A model generated the notes under the pieces. It did no database searches. It was not told the origin of the DNA and saw only the letters and a list, made by a program, of their open reading frames with translations. This document shows positions 54,947 to 64,000 of a stretch of DNA of 64,000 nucleotides, one piece after another. The position numbers were made by a program, and so were the translations under genes. Origin of the DNA: Paenibacillus pinihumi DSM 23905 = JCM 16419. Lineage in GTDB: Bacteria > Bacillota > Bacilli > Paenibacillales > Paenibacillaceae. Positions within the stretch are counted from its first letter, which is position 1, and the number at the start of each line of letters is the position of its first letter. The stretch covers positions 912,381 through 976,380 of the forward strand of contig NZ_KE383864.1 in NCBI RefSeq assembly GCF_000422505.1. Direction: 5' to 3'.

Positions 54947-56033
54947 CGCTTTTTCCTCCGTTCTTCTCGTTCGCTTCACTTTTCTTTTTATTTTTCAAAT
55001 GTTCATTATACGTTTTGCCGAAGTAATGAGCGGATGTGCCATCCTTCTTCGTAACGTAATATAAATAATCGTTCTCCTGCGGATACAGCGCCGCTTCAAT
55101 CGAAGCCAGAGACGGGCTTGAAATTGGTCCTGGCGGAAGTCCGCTGATCAGATACGTATTATAAGGCCCTTTAATTTCCGTGTCTTTAATTAACAGCCTT
55201 TCCTTAGGCTTGTCCAGCATATATTGAACCGTTGCATCAATTTGCAGCTTCATACCCTGCTTGAGACGGTTATAGATAACTCCGGCTACAATTGGGCGTT
55301 CATCGTCATTGACCACCTCGCGCTCAATGAGGGAGGCAATTGTCAGCATCTGATGAAAGTTCAGCTTGCGCTGCTCCAGCACCGTATCCCATTCCTCCGG
55401 AAGCTTGGCCAGCTTACGGTCCATTTCCTGAAGCATCCGGATCATAATCTCCTTCGCCGTGCTGCCCTTCTTCATCTCATAAGTTTCCGGGAACATATAG
55501 CCTTCAAGCAGATGATGCATATCAGGCATTGGCTCAATAAGAGCAGCCTCAGCCGAATAGGACATCATCTCTTTGGATTCTGCCAGCTCCAGGAACTGTT
55601 GTTTGTCGACCAGACCTTCTGCGCTCAGCTTGTCGGCAATCTGCAATACCGTGTAGCCTTCCGGAATAGTAAATTGGACCGTTTCTTCTTTGGCGGTATC
55701 GCCGCTGTTGAGCTTGGCAATAATAGACTCCGGCTCCATCCCCGGCGCAAGCTCATAAGAGCCCGCCTGGAACTGGCTGCCCTCGTTTTTGTAACGCAAA
55801 TAATATTTGAATAAAAAGGCGTTGCGGATAATTCCCTCTTTCTCCAGCACTTCGGCAACCTTGAACGGGCTTGAGCCCTTTGGAATGGTGACAAGCTTCG
55901 TATCCCCCGCGGCGGCAGGCCGGAGGCCATTCCATACATAGCCGGCAGCGCCAGCGGCGGCCAGTAGTATCAGGCCCAACAATGTAATAATGACCCATAG
56001 TGTAATTCGGCCCCGGCGTATTGGCGTATCCAC
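54936..56033 (-). CDS. mltG: Endolytic murein transglycosylase MltG
   Basis: About 365 residues: a cytosolic start, one membrane segment (ITLWVIITLLGLILLAAAGA), a LysM-like region (KGSSPFKVAEVLEKEGIIRN) and the YceG catalytic domain with the Glu in IASLIEREVVNDDERPIVAG and the conserved LQIDATVQYML. Cuts nascent glycan strands and so limits their length. The GTG at 56033 follows AAGGGGGAC at ten bases; an ATG at 56114 would add 27 residues but has no ribosome site. First gene of the mltG-U32-U32 operon. Confidence 0.9.
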   Translation of the reverse strand: MDTPIRRGRITLWVIITLLGLILLAAAGAAGYVWNGLRPAAAGDTKLVTIPKGSSPFKVAEVLEKEGIIRNAFLFKYYLRYKNEGSQFQAGSYELAPGMEPESIIAKLNSGDTAKEETVQFTIPEGYTVLQIADKLSAEGLVDKQQFLELAESKEMMSYSAEAALIEPMPDMHHLLEGYMFPETYEMKKGSTAKEIMIRMLQEMDRKLAKLPEEWDTVLEQRKLNFHQMLTIASLIEREVVNDDERPIVAGVIYNRLKQGMKLQIDATVQYMLDKPKERLLIKDTEIKGPYNTYLISGLPPGPISSPSLASIEAALYPQENDYLYYVTKKDGTSAHYFGKTYNEHLKNKKKSEANEKNGGKSVDG

Positions 56034-56189
56034 TTTCTTTTCGTCCCCCTTGAGCAATGGTATGCTGATTTCCAAAAAATAGCTGCCGCCGTCATATCGA
56101 CGGGGCAGCCACATTTCGCGGTACTAGGTAACTCCTGGATGCCTGATTGATTTGACCGGACCTGTGCCGTTTTTGACAGACACAGCTTC

Positions 56190-56243
56190 GTTTCACGCAG
56201 AAATAAAAGCCGTTTTAGTGAAACTTATAAATGCTTATACTTC
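56190..56243 (+). repeat. Dispersed palindromic repeat, copy before mltG
   Basis: GTTTCACGCAGAAATAAAAG, a spacer with CGTTTTAGTGAAACTTATAA, then CTTATACTTC. Similarity to the copy at 60357 extends about 20 bases further left, over the TTTGACAGACA stretch. Confidence 0.6.
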
Positions 56244-56269
56244 AAAAAAAGGGCGGTTCGCACCGCCCT
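56244..56269 (-). terminator. Terminator after the alaS-DUF1292 gene block
   Basis: GGGCGGT, a four-base loop, ACCGCCC, then TTTTTTT on the minus strand. Confidence 0.9.
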
Positions 56270-56282
56270 CTGGTCAATCTGG

Positions 56283-56597
56283 TTATTGTATGTCAGCTTC
56301 TTCGAACATCAGCTCATCATAAGCCTCGGCAACTGCATCCCATTCATCCTCATCATCCAGAGACTCCAGGGTATACTCGCCATCGCCAAGCTCAATAATC
56401 CGGAAGAAATCAAGCTCGTCTTTCTTCTTCATTGCCGCTGTCTGAAGCGCAGCATAAAGGGTTGCGCCGAGTTGGAACTCAGCGGCAATCCGGTACATCT
56501 CCTCGGCTCCGCTGTCCGCGACAAGCCCGACTTCGCGTCCGTAAGATTCCTGCAGCAGCCGGACCCGCTTGAGCTGCCTGGCATTGCTATCGTGCAT
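56283..56597 (-). CDS. DUF1292-family protein, second copy
   Basis: 104 residues, acidic C-terminal half with LDFFRIIELGDGEYTLESLD and DEWDAVAEAYDELM, the pattern of YrzB/DUF1292. The N-terminal 40 residues (HDSNARQLKRVRLLQESYG) are more basic than in the usual protein. Its ATG shares one base with the stop of the upstream copy, so translation is coupled. Function of the family unknown. Confidence 0.8.
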   Translation of the reverse strand: MHDSNARQLKRVRLLQESYGREVGLVADSGAEEMYRIAAEFQLGATLYAALQTAAMKKKDELDFFRIIELGDGEYTLESLDDEDEWDAVAEAYDELMFEEADIQ

Positions 56598-56896
56598 TAA
56601 TCTTCATCCTCTATTTCACCAAGCAGCGTATTAAACGTTTCCTCTACCATATTCCATTCTTCTTCATCGTCAATGGTATACAGCTTCAGATCGTCGCCTT
56701 CCTCTTCATAGCGGAATGCGTACACCTCTTCGGATTCGTCTTCGTCTTCAGATCCGAGCGGCACAACCATCATATACTTTTGGTCGGAGCCGTCGACCTC
56801 AAATTTCATAATGACTTCGAATTCTTCCTCGTTGCCATCTTCATCCGGAATATAAATAATTTCCGGCTCTTCAAACTGCATGTCGTCCTTTGTCAT
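56597..56896 (-). CDS. yrzB: DUF1292-family protein, YrzB-like
   Basis: About 98 residues, very acidic. The family pattern is EEFEVIMKFEVDGSDQKYMM, then EVYAFRYEE and the terminal EEEWNMVEETFNTLL. The ATG at 56896 has AAGGTGAGG upstream. Conserved in Firmicutes between ruvX and mltG. No known activity. Confidence 0.88.
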   Translation of the reverse strand: MTKDDMQFEEPEIIYIPDEDGNEEEFEVIMKFEVDGSDQKYMMVVPLGSEDEDESEEVYAFRYEEEGDDLKLYTIDDEEEWNMVEETFNTLLGEIEDED

Positions 56897-56904
56897 CGTT
56901 ACCC

Positions 56905-57321
56905 TCACCTTTTCGTTTTAGAGTCGAGAAAATTTTGCAAAATGAGCATAGCGGCCATCTTATCAACCACTAACCTTCTTTTCTTGCGGCTGACGTCCGC
57001 CTCAAGCAGTGTGCGCTCAGCGGATTTTGTAGTCAGCCGTTCATCCCAGAGGTGAACAGGTAAGTTAAGCTTCTCGCGCAATGCTTGCGCAAATGCGATG
57101 CAAATTTCGCCACGCGGACCAATTGTACCATTCATATTCTTCGGCAGTCCGACTACGATTTCACTTACTTCATGCTGGCTGATCAGCTTTGCAATCTCGT
57201 CAAGCTCCTGGCCTTCCCGTCTTGTCTCAATCATTCCAACTCCCTGGGCTGTCCATTGCAGGGCATCACTGATTGCAACTCCGATCCTGCGGTCGCCATA
57301 GTCCAATCCCATTATACGCAT
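56905..57321 (-). CDS. ruvX: RuvX/YqgF-family nuclease, Holliday-junction resolvase fold
   Basis: 138 residues. RNase H fold: MGLDYGDRRIGVAISD at the start with its Asp, VVGLPKNMNGTIGPRGE in the middle, and VHLWDERLTTKSAERTLLEA toward the end. Implicated in 16S rRNA 5'-end processing and possibly recombination. Lies between ireB and yrzB as in other Firmicutes. Confidence 0.93.
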   Translation of the reverse strand: MRIMGLDYGDRRIGVAISDALQWTAQGVGMIETRREGQELDEIAKLISQHEVSEIVVGLPKNMNGTIGPRGEICIAFAQALREKLNLPVHLWDERLTTKSAERTLLEADVSRKKRRLVVDKMAAMLILQNFLDSKTKR

Positions 57322-57360
57322 ATATCCGACCGCCCCATTTCACATTCAATTAACTATCCG

Positions 57361-57621
57361 TTATCTGTGCTGACTAAGATAACTCCGGACGAGCTCTTCA
57401 ATCAATTCATCGCGCTCTTTCCTGCGGATTAGACTACGGGCATTGTTGTGACGCGGAATATAAGCCGGATCACCGGACAATAAATAGCCAACAATTTGGT
57501 TAATCGGATTATATTCCTTTTCTACCAATGCATCGTACACAGACAACAAAATATCCTGTGAAGATGATGTCAGCTCTTCCGCTTTCACATTAAACTTCAT
57601 CGTTTTATCCATGGAACTCAT
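57361..57621 (-). CDS. ireB: IreB-family regulatory phosphoprotein
   Basis: 86 residues. Strongly conserved core [20 protein letters not shown] followed by [20 protein letters not shown]. The Enterococcus homologue is a substrate of the PASTA kinase IreK and affects cephalosporin resistance. I start at the ATG 57621 ([10 protein letters not shown]), which matches family length; a GTG nine bases earlier is in frame. Confidence 0.92.
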   Translation of the reverse strand: MSSMDKTMKFNVKAEELTSSSQDILLSVYDALVEKEYNPINQIVGYLLSGDPAYIPRHNNARSLIRRKERDELIEELVRSYLSQHR

Positions 57622-57667
57622 CGCCAGCACCTACCTTTCAAGGCCAAAGCAGTTTATGCTGCCTCTA

Positions 57668-60301
57668 TCATATCACATTTGACTGTGAGGAAACCAGTTC
57701 TTCCGCAAGCTTAAGCGCATCTGCCAGCTTCGACGGGTCCTTGCCTCCGGCTTGGGCCATATCCGGACGTCCTCCGCCCCCGCCGCCGCATGCTGCAGCA
57801 ATTTCTTTGATCAGTTTGCCGGCATGCAAACCCTTCTTCACCAGATCCTCGGATACCGATACGACCAGATTTACTTTCTCCTCCTGAACCGCCCCAAGTA
57901 CGATTACCGCTGACGGCAGCTTGCCCTTCAGCTCGTCGGCAATACCGCGGAGTGCTTCCATGCCGCCGGCATTGACGGATGCTGCCAGCAGCGTTACGCC
58001 GTTCACGGTCTTCGCCTGCGTCTCCAGCGATCCGGCTTCGATTCGTCCGAGCTTCGCCTGGAGCGATTCCTTCTCTTTGGACAGATCTTTCACCTGTGCA
58101 TATAAGCCTTCAATCCGTTTTGGCACATCGGTTGTATTGGACTTGAGCAGTTCCGCAGCCTGCTTGAGCAAGTCAAACTGTCCTTCCATATACGTGTACG
58201 CATGCTTGCCTGTAACAGCCTCAATCCTTCTGACACCGGAGCCGATGCCTGACTCCCCAAGAAGCTTGAACAGGCCAATTTCGGACGTATTCTGCACATG
58301 ACAGCCGCCGCACAGCTCAATGCTGTAGTCGCTAACCTGCACAACACGCACGACATCCCCGTACTTCTCACCGAAGAGCGCCATCGCCCCCATAGCTTTC
58401 GCTTCTTCAATCGGCTTGCTCTCGATTACGACAGGAGATCCGAGCCAGATTTGCTCATTGACACGCTTCTCAATCTCAGCCAGCTCGTTTTCCGTAATGC
58501 TGCCGAAATGGGAGAAGTCAAAACGCATACGCTCTGCCTCAACCAGCGAGCCCGCCTGATTGACATGAGCGCCGAGCACTTGCTTCAGCGCCTTGTGCAG
58601 CAAGTGTGTCGCCGTATGGTTTTTAACAATATTTTCGCGCAATGTTCTGGATACTTCGGCCTTCACCTCTTCGCCTGTGCGCAGCGTGCCGGATGTCACG
58701 ACTACGTGATGTACATGCTGTCCTTGCGGCGCCTTGGATACGTCCTCCACCTGCAATTGGACGGATGCTCCCGAAATTGTGCCATGGTCGCTGACTTGTC
58801 CGCCGCTTTCAGCATAGAATGGCGTGTTGTCCAATACGACGAGGCAGCGGCTGCCTTCAGGCGCAATATCGACCAGCTCATTGTCCAAAATAATGGCGCT
58901 GATTTTTGCATCAACAGCCAGTTTATTGTACCCGACGAATTCGCTTTTGACCGTCAGCTCGGAGAGCGCTCCCCCCTGTATTTTCATGCTGCCGGCATCC
59001 TGGCGCGCGGAACGTGCCAGCTCGCGCTGCGCTTCCATCGCCTGATCAAAGCCTTCCCGGTCGACACTCAGCCCATTCTCCAATGCAAAATCTTCAGTCA
59101 GATCGAACGGGAAACCATAGGTGTCATAAAGCTTGAATGCATCCGGTCCGCTGATTACGCTGCTGTCTGCCTGCTTGGCCGATTGGACAAGCTTCTCCAG
59201 AATTGCCAGACCATCGGTCAGCGTATCATGGAACCGCTCCTCCTCGATGCGGATAATCCGCTCGATGAACTCTCTTTTCTCCACAACCTCAGGGTAGTAG
59301 ACGCCCATAATGTCTCCTACGGTTGCAGTCAGTTCAAACAAAAACGGGCGGTTGATGCCGATATTTTTGCCGTAGCGCACTGCGCGGCGCAGCAGACGGC
59401 GGATGACGTAGCCGCGGCCTTCGTTGCTTGGCTGTACTCCATCCCCTACAGAGAATGTAACCGTGCGGATGTGGTCGGCAATCACCTTTAATGCGATATC
59501 ATGGTCCTCCCGCTTGCCGTACTCAATGCCTGCAATCTCACAAGTGCGGTCGATAATCGGGCGGAACAGGTCGGTGTCAAAGTTGGAATCCACGTCTTGA
59601 AGAATGGAAGCAAAGCGCTCCAGCCCTGCACCTGTATCAATATTTTTATTTGGAAGCGGGGTGTAGCTGCCGTCCTTGTTATGATTGAATTGCGAAAATA
59701 CAAGGTTCCAAACTTCCAGGAAACGCTCATTCTCGCCACCCGGTGTACAATCCGGATCAGACAGGTCACCGTATTTGTCCCCACGGTCATAGAAAATCTC
59801 GGTACAAGGTCCGCAAGGGCCCTCGCCGATATCCCAGAAGTTGTCTTCCAGCTTGATAATGCGCTCTTCCGGCAGGCCAATCTTCTTGTTCCAGAAATCG
59901 AAAGCTTCCTGGTCCTCCGGATAGACGGTAACCGACAATCTCTCCGGATCAAATCCGATCCATTTCGGATCGGTCAAAAATTCCCAAGCCCATGTAATCG
60001 CTTCTTCCTTGAAATAATCGCCAATCGAAAAATTGCCAAGCATTTCAAAAAAGGTTTGATGGCGGCGCGTCTTGCCGACATTCTCAATATCGTTGGTCCG
60101 GATACATTTTTGCGAGTTTGTAATTCTCGGATTGTCCGGCTTTACGCGGCCGTCAAAATAGGCCTTCAGCGGAGCCATACCCGCATTAATCCACAGCAGG
60201 GACGGGTCATTATGGGGTACAAGCGGAGCGCTCGGCTCGACTTTATGGCCTTTGCTTTCGAAAAAAGCAAGCCATTTGGAACGTATTTCACTGGCTTTCA
60301 T
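57668..60301 (-). CDS. alaS: Alanyl-tRNA synthetase
   Basis: 877 residues, full length. Class II catalytic core at the N-terminus ([55 protein letters not shown]), editing domain with the zinc motif [16 protein letters not shown] and CGGCHV, and the C-terminal DHH-associated domain with [15 protein letters not shown]. Start at the ATG 60301; GGAGG lies ten bases before it. The longer frame to 60382 is upstream leader. Regulated by the T-box at 60443-60720. Confidence 0.98.
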   Translation of the reverse strand: MKASEIRSKWLAFFESKGHKVEPSAPLVPHNDPSLLWINAGMAPLKAYFDGRVKPDNPRITNSQKCIRTNDIENVGKTRRHQTFFEMLGNFSIGDYFKEEAITWAWEFLTDPKWIGFDPERLSVTVYPEDQEAFDFWNKKIGLPEERIIKLEDNFWDIGEGPCGPCTEIFYDRGDKYGDLSDPDCTPGGENERFLEVWNLVFSQFNHNKDGSYTPLPNKNIDTGAGLERFASILQDVDSNFDTDLFRPIIDRTCEIAGIEYGKREDHDIALKVIADHIRTVTFSVGDGVQPSNEGRGYVIRRLLRRAVRYGKNIGINRPFLFELTATVGDIMGVYYPEVVEKREFIERIIRIEEERFHDTLTDGLAILEKLVQSAKQADSSVISGPDAFKLYDTYGFPFDLTEDFALENGLSVDREGFDQAMEAQRELARSARQDAGSMKIQGGALSELTVKSEFVGYNKLAVDAKISAIILDNELVDIAPEGSRCLVVLDNTPFYAESGGQVSDHGTISGASVQLQVEDVSKAPQGQHVHHVVVTSGTLRTGEEVKAEVSRTLRENIVKNHTATHLLHKALKQVLGAHVNQAGSLVEAERMRFDFSHFGSITENELAEIEKRVNEQIWLGSPVVIESKPIEEAKAMGAMALFGEKYGDVVRVVQVSDYSIELCGGCHVQNTSEIGLFKLLGESGIGSGVRRIEAVTGKHAYTYMEGQFDLLKQAAELLKSNTTDVPKRIEGLYAQVKDLSKEKESLQAKLGRIEAGSLETQAKTVNGVTLLAASVNAGGMEALRGIADELKGKLPSAVIVLGAVQEEKVNLVVSVSEDLVKKGLHAGKLIKEIAAACGGGGGGRPDMAQAGGKDPSKLADALKLAEELVSSQSNVI

Positions 60302-60356
60302 TGGTATCATGCCTCCACATTTAATTAATAGTCTGGCGCAAACGGCTTTGCCGCCC

Positions 60357-60433
60357 TTTGTCAGACAAAACCCTCGTTTCACACAGAAATATAAGGCATT
60401 TATAGAGTGAAAACTTATAAAGTCTTATATTTC
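60357..60433 (+). repeat. Dispersed palindromic repeat, copy in the alaS leader
   Basis: TTTGTCAGACA, then GTTTCACACAGAAATATAAG, a central segment with GTGAAAACTTATAAAG and CTTATATTTCC. It sits between the T-box terminator and the alaS ribosome site, so it is part of the alaS transcript. Confidence 0.6.
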
Positions 60434-60442
60434 CAGAAAAAC

Positions 60443-60720
60443 AAAAAAGCCCCTACATTATGCAGGGACGAAATCTTGATTTCGCGGTACCACCCTGGTT
60501 ATTGCGCATCACATAAGCGCAATCGCCTCAAACGAGCGTTAACGGGCTCACCCCGGTGAAGTTCATTCACACTCCGAAACCGGCATTCAGCGATTCTTCA
60601 TCCGAAGCAGCCTTCCAGCCGCCGCCAGCTGCGAATAAATCCGTAGCATGGTCCTGCGGGCCGCTCTCTCTGTAAGATGGGCTATCGCCTACTCTGTTCC
60701 GTCATCGTTTTGACGATTAT
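60443..60720 (-). ncRNA. T-box leader of alaS
   Basis: On the minus strand the antiterminator core AGGGTGGTACCGCG (about 60480-60495) is present, followed by the terminator stem CCCTGCATAATGTAGGGG and TTTTTT near 60443. Uncharged tRNA binding should favour the antiterminator and let alaS be transcribed. Stem I lies near 60600-60710; the specifier codon, expected to be for alanine, was not fixed by eye. Confidence 0.92.
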
Positions 60721-60749
60721 AGTATATCGTCCGGCAGGAATCGTGTCAA
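60721..60749 (-). promoter_or_regulatory. Promoter of the alaS T-box transcript
   Basis: On the minus strand TTGACA (60744-60749) and TATACT (60721-60726) are separated by 17 bases. The -35 overlaps the stop codon of the AI-2E gene. Confidence 0.75.
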
Positions 60750-61816
60750 ATCGTCTTTTTCCGGACGTAATAAGCAAAGATATGCTGCAGGACAACCTTC
60801 AGCGCGGCATAGATTGGAACGGCCAGAATCATCCCGATAATTCCCGCTATCTGCCCCCCTACCAGAAGGACAAAAATAATGGACAGCGGGTGCATATGCA
60901 ATGTTCTTCCAACCACCTGCGGCGAAATGACATTGCCTTCTAGAATCTGGCAGATCGTGTTGACGATAACAACCAGCAGCATCATTTTCACAGAAATGGT
61001 CGAGGCCACAATCAATGCTGGCGCTGCCCCGAAGAACGGCCCCAGATACGGAATAATATTAAAGATCGCTACCATCGCAGCCAGCAGCAGGGCATAAGGC
61101 AGACCGATCAGCCAATAGCCGATATAGGCGAGCAGACCGACGATAAAACAGACGAGAAACTGTCCGCGGATATAGCTGCCGAGTGCAGCATCAATATCCT
61201 TGAACAGCTTGACGGTGTTTTTCCGGTGTGCTCTGGGCACATAGGTGATGACCGTTCGTTCCAAGACATCAAAATCCTTGAGTATGTAGAATGCCAGGAA
61301 CGGGATAATGAAAGCAACGAACACGACATTCAGCATTTCACCAATGTTGTTGACGAACGAAGTGACGACCTCTGACAGCCGCCTTTCCATTTCCGCCACC
61401 GAGCGTGTCAGTCCGCTGCGGACACCATCCGGCAGAAAGGAATTATTGTTCATATTGTCAATAAGGCTCTGTGCTCTCATAGAAAACTCTGGCGCATGCT
61501 TGTTCAGCATCTCCATTTGCTCCAGCAGCATTGGAATCACATTCATCAGCACAACAGCAAACGCCCCGCAAAATACGGCATATATGAGCAAAACTGCAAT
61601 CGAGCGCGGCACCCTGCGGTCGGCAAGAAGGCAGACGACCGGATTAAGGACATAAGAAATAATCATCGCAATCAGGAATGGTGCCAGTACCGCCTTCAAA
61701 AATATATAGACATGGGTAAAAATCGGTTTGACCTGCATGAGCAAATAAAGGACAAGAAGGCCAAGGATAACATAGACAAGAACGGCGAACATCTTGTGCT
61801 TCATGAATTTGTCCAC
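60746..61816 (-). CDS. AI-2E family transporter, YrrI-like
   Basis: About 356 residues with seven or eight membrane segments. The conserved end blocks are AIFNIIPYLGPFFGAAPALI and LEGNVISPQVVGRTLHMHPL. Start chosen at GTG 61816 (MDKFMKHKM) after GAGGGGTGG; the frame to 61897 has no site. In Bacillus a homologue (yrrI) sits at the same place before alaS. Substrate unknown. Confidence 0.87.
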   Translation of the reverse strand: MDKFMKHKMFAVLVYVILGLLVLYLLMQVKPIFTHVYIFLKAVLAPFLIAMIISYVLNPVVCLLADRRVPRSIAVLLIYAVFCGAFAVVLMNVIPMLLEQMEMLNKHAPEFSMRAQSLIDNMNNNSFLPDGVRSGLTRSVAEMERRLSEVVTSFVNNIGEMLNVVFVAFIIPFLAFYILKDFDVLERTVITYVPRAHRKNTVKLFKDIDAALGSYIRGQFLVCFIVGLLAYIGYWLIGLPYALLLAAMVAIFNIIPYLGPFFGAAPALIVASTISVKMMLLVVIVNTICQILEGNVISPQVVGRTLHMHPLSIIFVLLVGGQIAGIIGMILAVPIYAALKVVLQHIFAYYVRKKTI

Positions 61817-61982
61817 TTTAATCCACCCCTCTTCCCGCTTTCGGGCGTCCGCAGCTTGCGGCCGCTCTTTTCTACAGTATATGTAGGAGGTGGACAAAAC
61901 ATCCTTGTCTTATTCAATGCCCGTCTATGTCAAAACCTGCTTCAGTCCGCAAGTAAAACCGATAAAATATATTGTATACAAA

Positions 61983-62008
61983 AAAGACGGCTAAAGGGCC
62001 GTCTTCAT
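61983..62008 (-). terminator. Terminator after the small zinc-ribbon gene
   Basis: GACGGC, CCTTTA, GCCGTC, then TTTTTTG on the minus strand. Confidence 0.9.
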
Positions 62009-62018
62009 TAAGATATCA

Positions 62019-62210
62019 TTATGCGTGCATTTCAGGCATTTCATCCTCGAAGAACAGATCGTCAAGCGAGCTTAACGTCCCATCCTCCTCTACCTGATAC
62101 ACTGACATTTTTTCTCCGTTTACAGTCAGCTCGATAAAGCATCCCCAGCAATAAAATTGATGGGAGCCAATTTTTCCGATATCCTTGGAATTGCAGTTGG
62201 GGCATCTCAT
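62019..62210 (-). CDS. Small zinc-ribbon protein (YrzR-like)
   Basis: 63 residues. Two Cys pairs, CPNC and CWGC, form a zinc ribbon at the N-terminus; the remainder is an acidic tail (LDDLFFEDEMPEM). AGGGAG lies eight bases before the ATG at 62210; an ATG at 62216 is too close to it. Found in this neighbourhood in other Firmicutes. Function unknown. Confidence 0.75.
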   Translation of the reverse strand: MRCPNCNSKDIGKIGSHQFYCWGCFIELTVNGEKMSVYQVEEDGTLSSLDDLFFEDEMPEMHA

Positions 62211-62222
62211 ATTCATTTCTCC

Positions 62223-62759
62223 CTAATTTACCGATTCCGAAGTGGCCATATGCTCCAGGTCTTCTTCAGCGCGAACCGGTACGAGAATCGCGTCCTCCCC
62301 AAGCGTGACTTCATCGGGATAATCCGAAATCCTCAGCCATTTGCGCCCTTCTTTAAGATCCGAGATAAAACCATCCGTTAATTCATACCCTACTATTGGT
62401 GTACCCATATTCTGGTCAAAATAAACATCCGAGATCCGGCCTAGCTGAAAACCTTCCTGTGTAATCACTGGAAGATCCTTCAGCCGGATCATTCCGGTCT
62501 GAAAGCAACGTGTCACTTCATTCGCCACAAGCTTGCGCATAGCCTGCCTGTCCGAAATCAGCACCGCATCCTCCCCGCAAGCTACAACCGTCTCCCAGAG
62601 AAGACCGGTAATGCCGCGGGCCATCCAGCGGCCGGTGTCCACGATCATGCCTTTTAATACCCAATGCTCATCAAACCAGATATCCTTCACAATGCCGGCT
62701 TGCTTGCCGGTTGTATAATCAATGACGGGCAGCCCGATCAAATGCTGTACTTTGATCAC
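62223..62759 (-). CDS. PRC-barrel domain protein (YrrD-like)
   Basis: 178 residues with two PRC-barrel repeats: LIGLPVIDYTTGKQAGIVKD at the start and LPVITQEGFQLGRISDVYFD in the second half. PRC barrels bind protein or RNA partners; YrrD has no settled role. Lies between the desulfurase and the zinc-ribbon gene, 14 bases after the former. Confidence 0.85.
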   Translation of the reverse strand: MIKVQHLIGLPVIDYTTGKQAGIVKDIWFDEHWVLKGMIVDTGRWMARGITGLLWETVVACGEDAVLISDRQAMRKLVANEVTRCFQTGMIRLKDLPVITQEGFQLGRISDVYFDQNMGTPIVGYELTDGFISDLKEGRKWLRISDYPDEVTLGEDAILVPVRAEEDLEHMATSESVN

Positions 62760-62773
62760 TTGTTGGAGGCCTC

Positions 62774-63928
62774 CTATACTTTAATACGAATACGATTTAA
62801 AATAGTTGCAATTTTTTTCACAGCGTATTCGATTTCCTCCAAAGTATTCCCCAAACCAAAGCTAAAACGCACAGCACTGTTCAACCGCTCAGGAGGCAGG
62901 CTCATCGCCTTCAGCACATGAGAGCGTTCCAGCGACCCGGAAGTGCATGCGGAGCCGCTGGAAGCCGCAATGCCCTCCATATCCAGGTTCATCAGCAATG
63001 TCTCCGTATCCGCACCGAGCAAGCTGATATTGATAATATGAGGCAGCGTTCGCTCCTTGTGTCCATTAATGGCAATAGCAGATGAACCAAGCTCCGCTTC
63101 AAGCCCTTGAATGAATGTCTCCCGGAGCAATGACATATGGCGGCCCTTTTGCTCAAAATGCTCGTTCGCAAGCTCAACCGCCTTGGCAAAGCCTGCTGCT
63201 GCTGCTGCATTTTCCGTACCTGCCCTGCGTTTGCTCTCCTGGGAGCCGCCAAGAATTTGCGGCTGAAACGGTACTGATTTGCCAATGTACAACGCCCCGA
63301 TTCCTTGCGGCCCGTTAATTTTATGGGCGGTGAAGCTCATCAGATCGACAGGCAGCTCACTCAGATTCAAATGGATAGACCCCAGCGCCTGCACGCCATC
63401 CACATGAAACAGAACGCCTGCCTCTTTTGCTGCCGCACCAATTTCTTCGATCGGCTGAATCGTACCGACTTCATTATTAACATACATAAGGCTGATTATC
63501 GCCGTATCCTCACGCAGAGCACCCCGGACCTTCCCGGGAGAAATAATGCCATCTTCATCCGGTTCAAGCAGCGTTACCTCATAGCCCTCCTCCTCCAGCC
63601 GGTTAGCCATATGGAGCACCGCATGATGCTCGGCAGAGGAAGTAATGATATGACGCTTTCCGGCATGGCGCAGCGCATCCAGCGTTCCCCGCAGAGCGGT
63701 ATTATCGCTTTCCGTTCCGCCGGAGGTGAACATAAGCTCGGAAGGATGACACCCTACAATGCGAGCGATCCGGTCTCTGGCCTGTGTCAAATGGCGCTTG
63801 GCGGTCCGGCCAAACGAGTGGGTGCTTGACGGGTTGCCGGGAGGCCCCTGATAGATGTCAACCATGACAGCCAGCACATCGGGATGAAGGGGCGTTGTAG
63901 ATGCATGATCAAAATATATATTTGGCAT
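62774..63928 (-). CDS. Cysteine desulfurase, IscS/YrvO type
   Basis: 384 residues. PLP enzyme that takes sulfur from cysteine. PLP-binding residues: SAEHHAVLH near 100 and the Schiff-base Lys in TAHKINGPQGIGALY near 205. The active-site loop SSGSACTSGSLERSHVL near 328 carries the sulfur-accepting Cys. In Bacillus the homologue at this locus (yrvO) is followed by the tRNA thiolase mnmA, which is not seen here; downstream come yrrD-like and small genes instead. So it probably supplies sulfur to tRNA thiolation encoded elsewhere. Confidence 0.93.
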   Translation of the reverse strand: MPNIYFDHASTTPLHPDVLAVMVDIYQGPPGNPSSTHSFGRTAKRHLTQARDRIARIVGCHPSELMFTSGGTESDNTALRGTLDALRHAGKRHIITSSAEHHAVLHMANRLEEEGYEVTLLEPDEDGIISPGKVRGALREDTAIISLMYVNNEVGTIQPIEEIGAAAKEAGVLFHVDGVQALGSIHLNLSELPVDLMSFTAHKINGPQGIGALYIGKSVPFQPQILGGSQESKRRAGTENAAAAAGFAKAVELANEHFEQKGRHMSLLRETFIQGLEAELGSSAIAINGHKERTLPHIINISLLGADTETLLMNLDMEGIAASSGSACTSGSLERSHVLKAMSLPPERLNSAVRFSFGLGNTLEEIEYAVKKIATILNRIRIKV

Positions 63929-63937
63929 AGCTGCTCC

Positions 63938-64000
63938 TTAACGCGCAAACGGCTGCTGCCAGGCAGACAGCGCCGTTTCGCTCAATTTGATTTTCGGATA
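63938..64000 (-). CDS. 3' end of an upstream gene, product unknown
   Basis: The last 20 codons, ending ALSAWQQPFAR and a TAA at 63938-63940, are visible; the remainder is outside the window. The gap to the desulfurase start is only nine bases, so the two are probably cotranscribed. In Bacillus the neighbour here is cymR, but this tail is too short to identify. Confidence 0.5.
   Translation of the reverse strand, partial: YPKIKLSETALSAWQQPFAR

Noticed and set aside
58298-59491. Plus-strand open frame of 397 codons
   Set aside because: Antisense to alaS.

Overview
The window looks like a chromosome segment of a Paenibacillus-type Firmicute. Supporting signs are strong GGAGG-type ribosome binding sites, frequent TTG/GTG starts, YesM/YesN-type two-component genes beside sugar ABC transporters, a T-box before alaS, and the conserved Firmicutes block iscS / yrrD / AI-2E / alaS / ireB / ruvX / yrzB / mltG / U32 / U32. 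This is inferred from gene content; no rRNA or tRNA gene was seen.

Layout: (1) 1-7 kb: a broken methyltransferase, a DEDDh exonuclease, a sirtuin and a CPBP protease, then an iron-linked set of an AraC-siderophore-binding fusion, an alpha/beta hydrolase with a Fur-like box, and a siderophore-binding lipoprotein. (2) 7-17 kb: a DeoR regulator overlapping a MurA-like enolpyruvyl transferase with Asp in place of the catalytic Cys, an M24 peptidase, and a sugar ABC importer followed by its YesM/YesN-type two-component system. (3) 17-23.7 kb: fabF, an MmyB-type regulator, an HD-GYP protein, and an 18-repeat type I-C-like CRISPR array without cas genes, lying between two inverted copies of a small palindromic element; then yhaM. 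(4) 23.8-28.5 kb: a MarR-regulated DHA2 efflux pump, an Lgt-like membrane protein with a ResA-type thioredoxin, a histidine-kinase relic and an NlpC/P60 hydrolase.

(5) 28.5-36.5 kb: a galactoside-type utilisation locus with alpha-galactosidase, a LacI regulator, a binding protein, two permeases and an alpha/alpha-barrel glycosidase, with a cre-like site and two good promoters in the divergent spacer. (6) 36.9-45.3 kb: an NmrA-family reductase opposite an HxlR regulator, a urease operon ureABCFGD without ureE, and ilvD. (7) 45.4-52.4 kb: a deacetylase-YkoP fusion, two envelope proteins (AI-2E family and a class B PBP) and a chemotaxis receptor. (8) 52.7-64 kb: the conserved housekeeping block for tRNA wobble hydroxylation, cell wall processing, alanyl-tRNA synthesis and sulfur transfer, all on the minus strand.

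Neither sugar importer carries its own ATPase gene, so both probably share an MsmX-type ATPase encoded elsewhere. Intergenic DNA is rich in small palindromic repeats; one family appears in at least four places, and one copy is nested inside the element flanking the CRISPR array.
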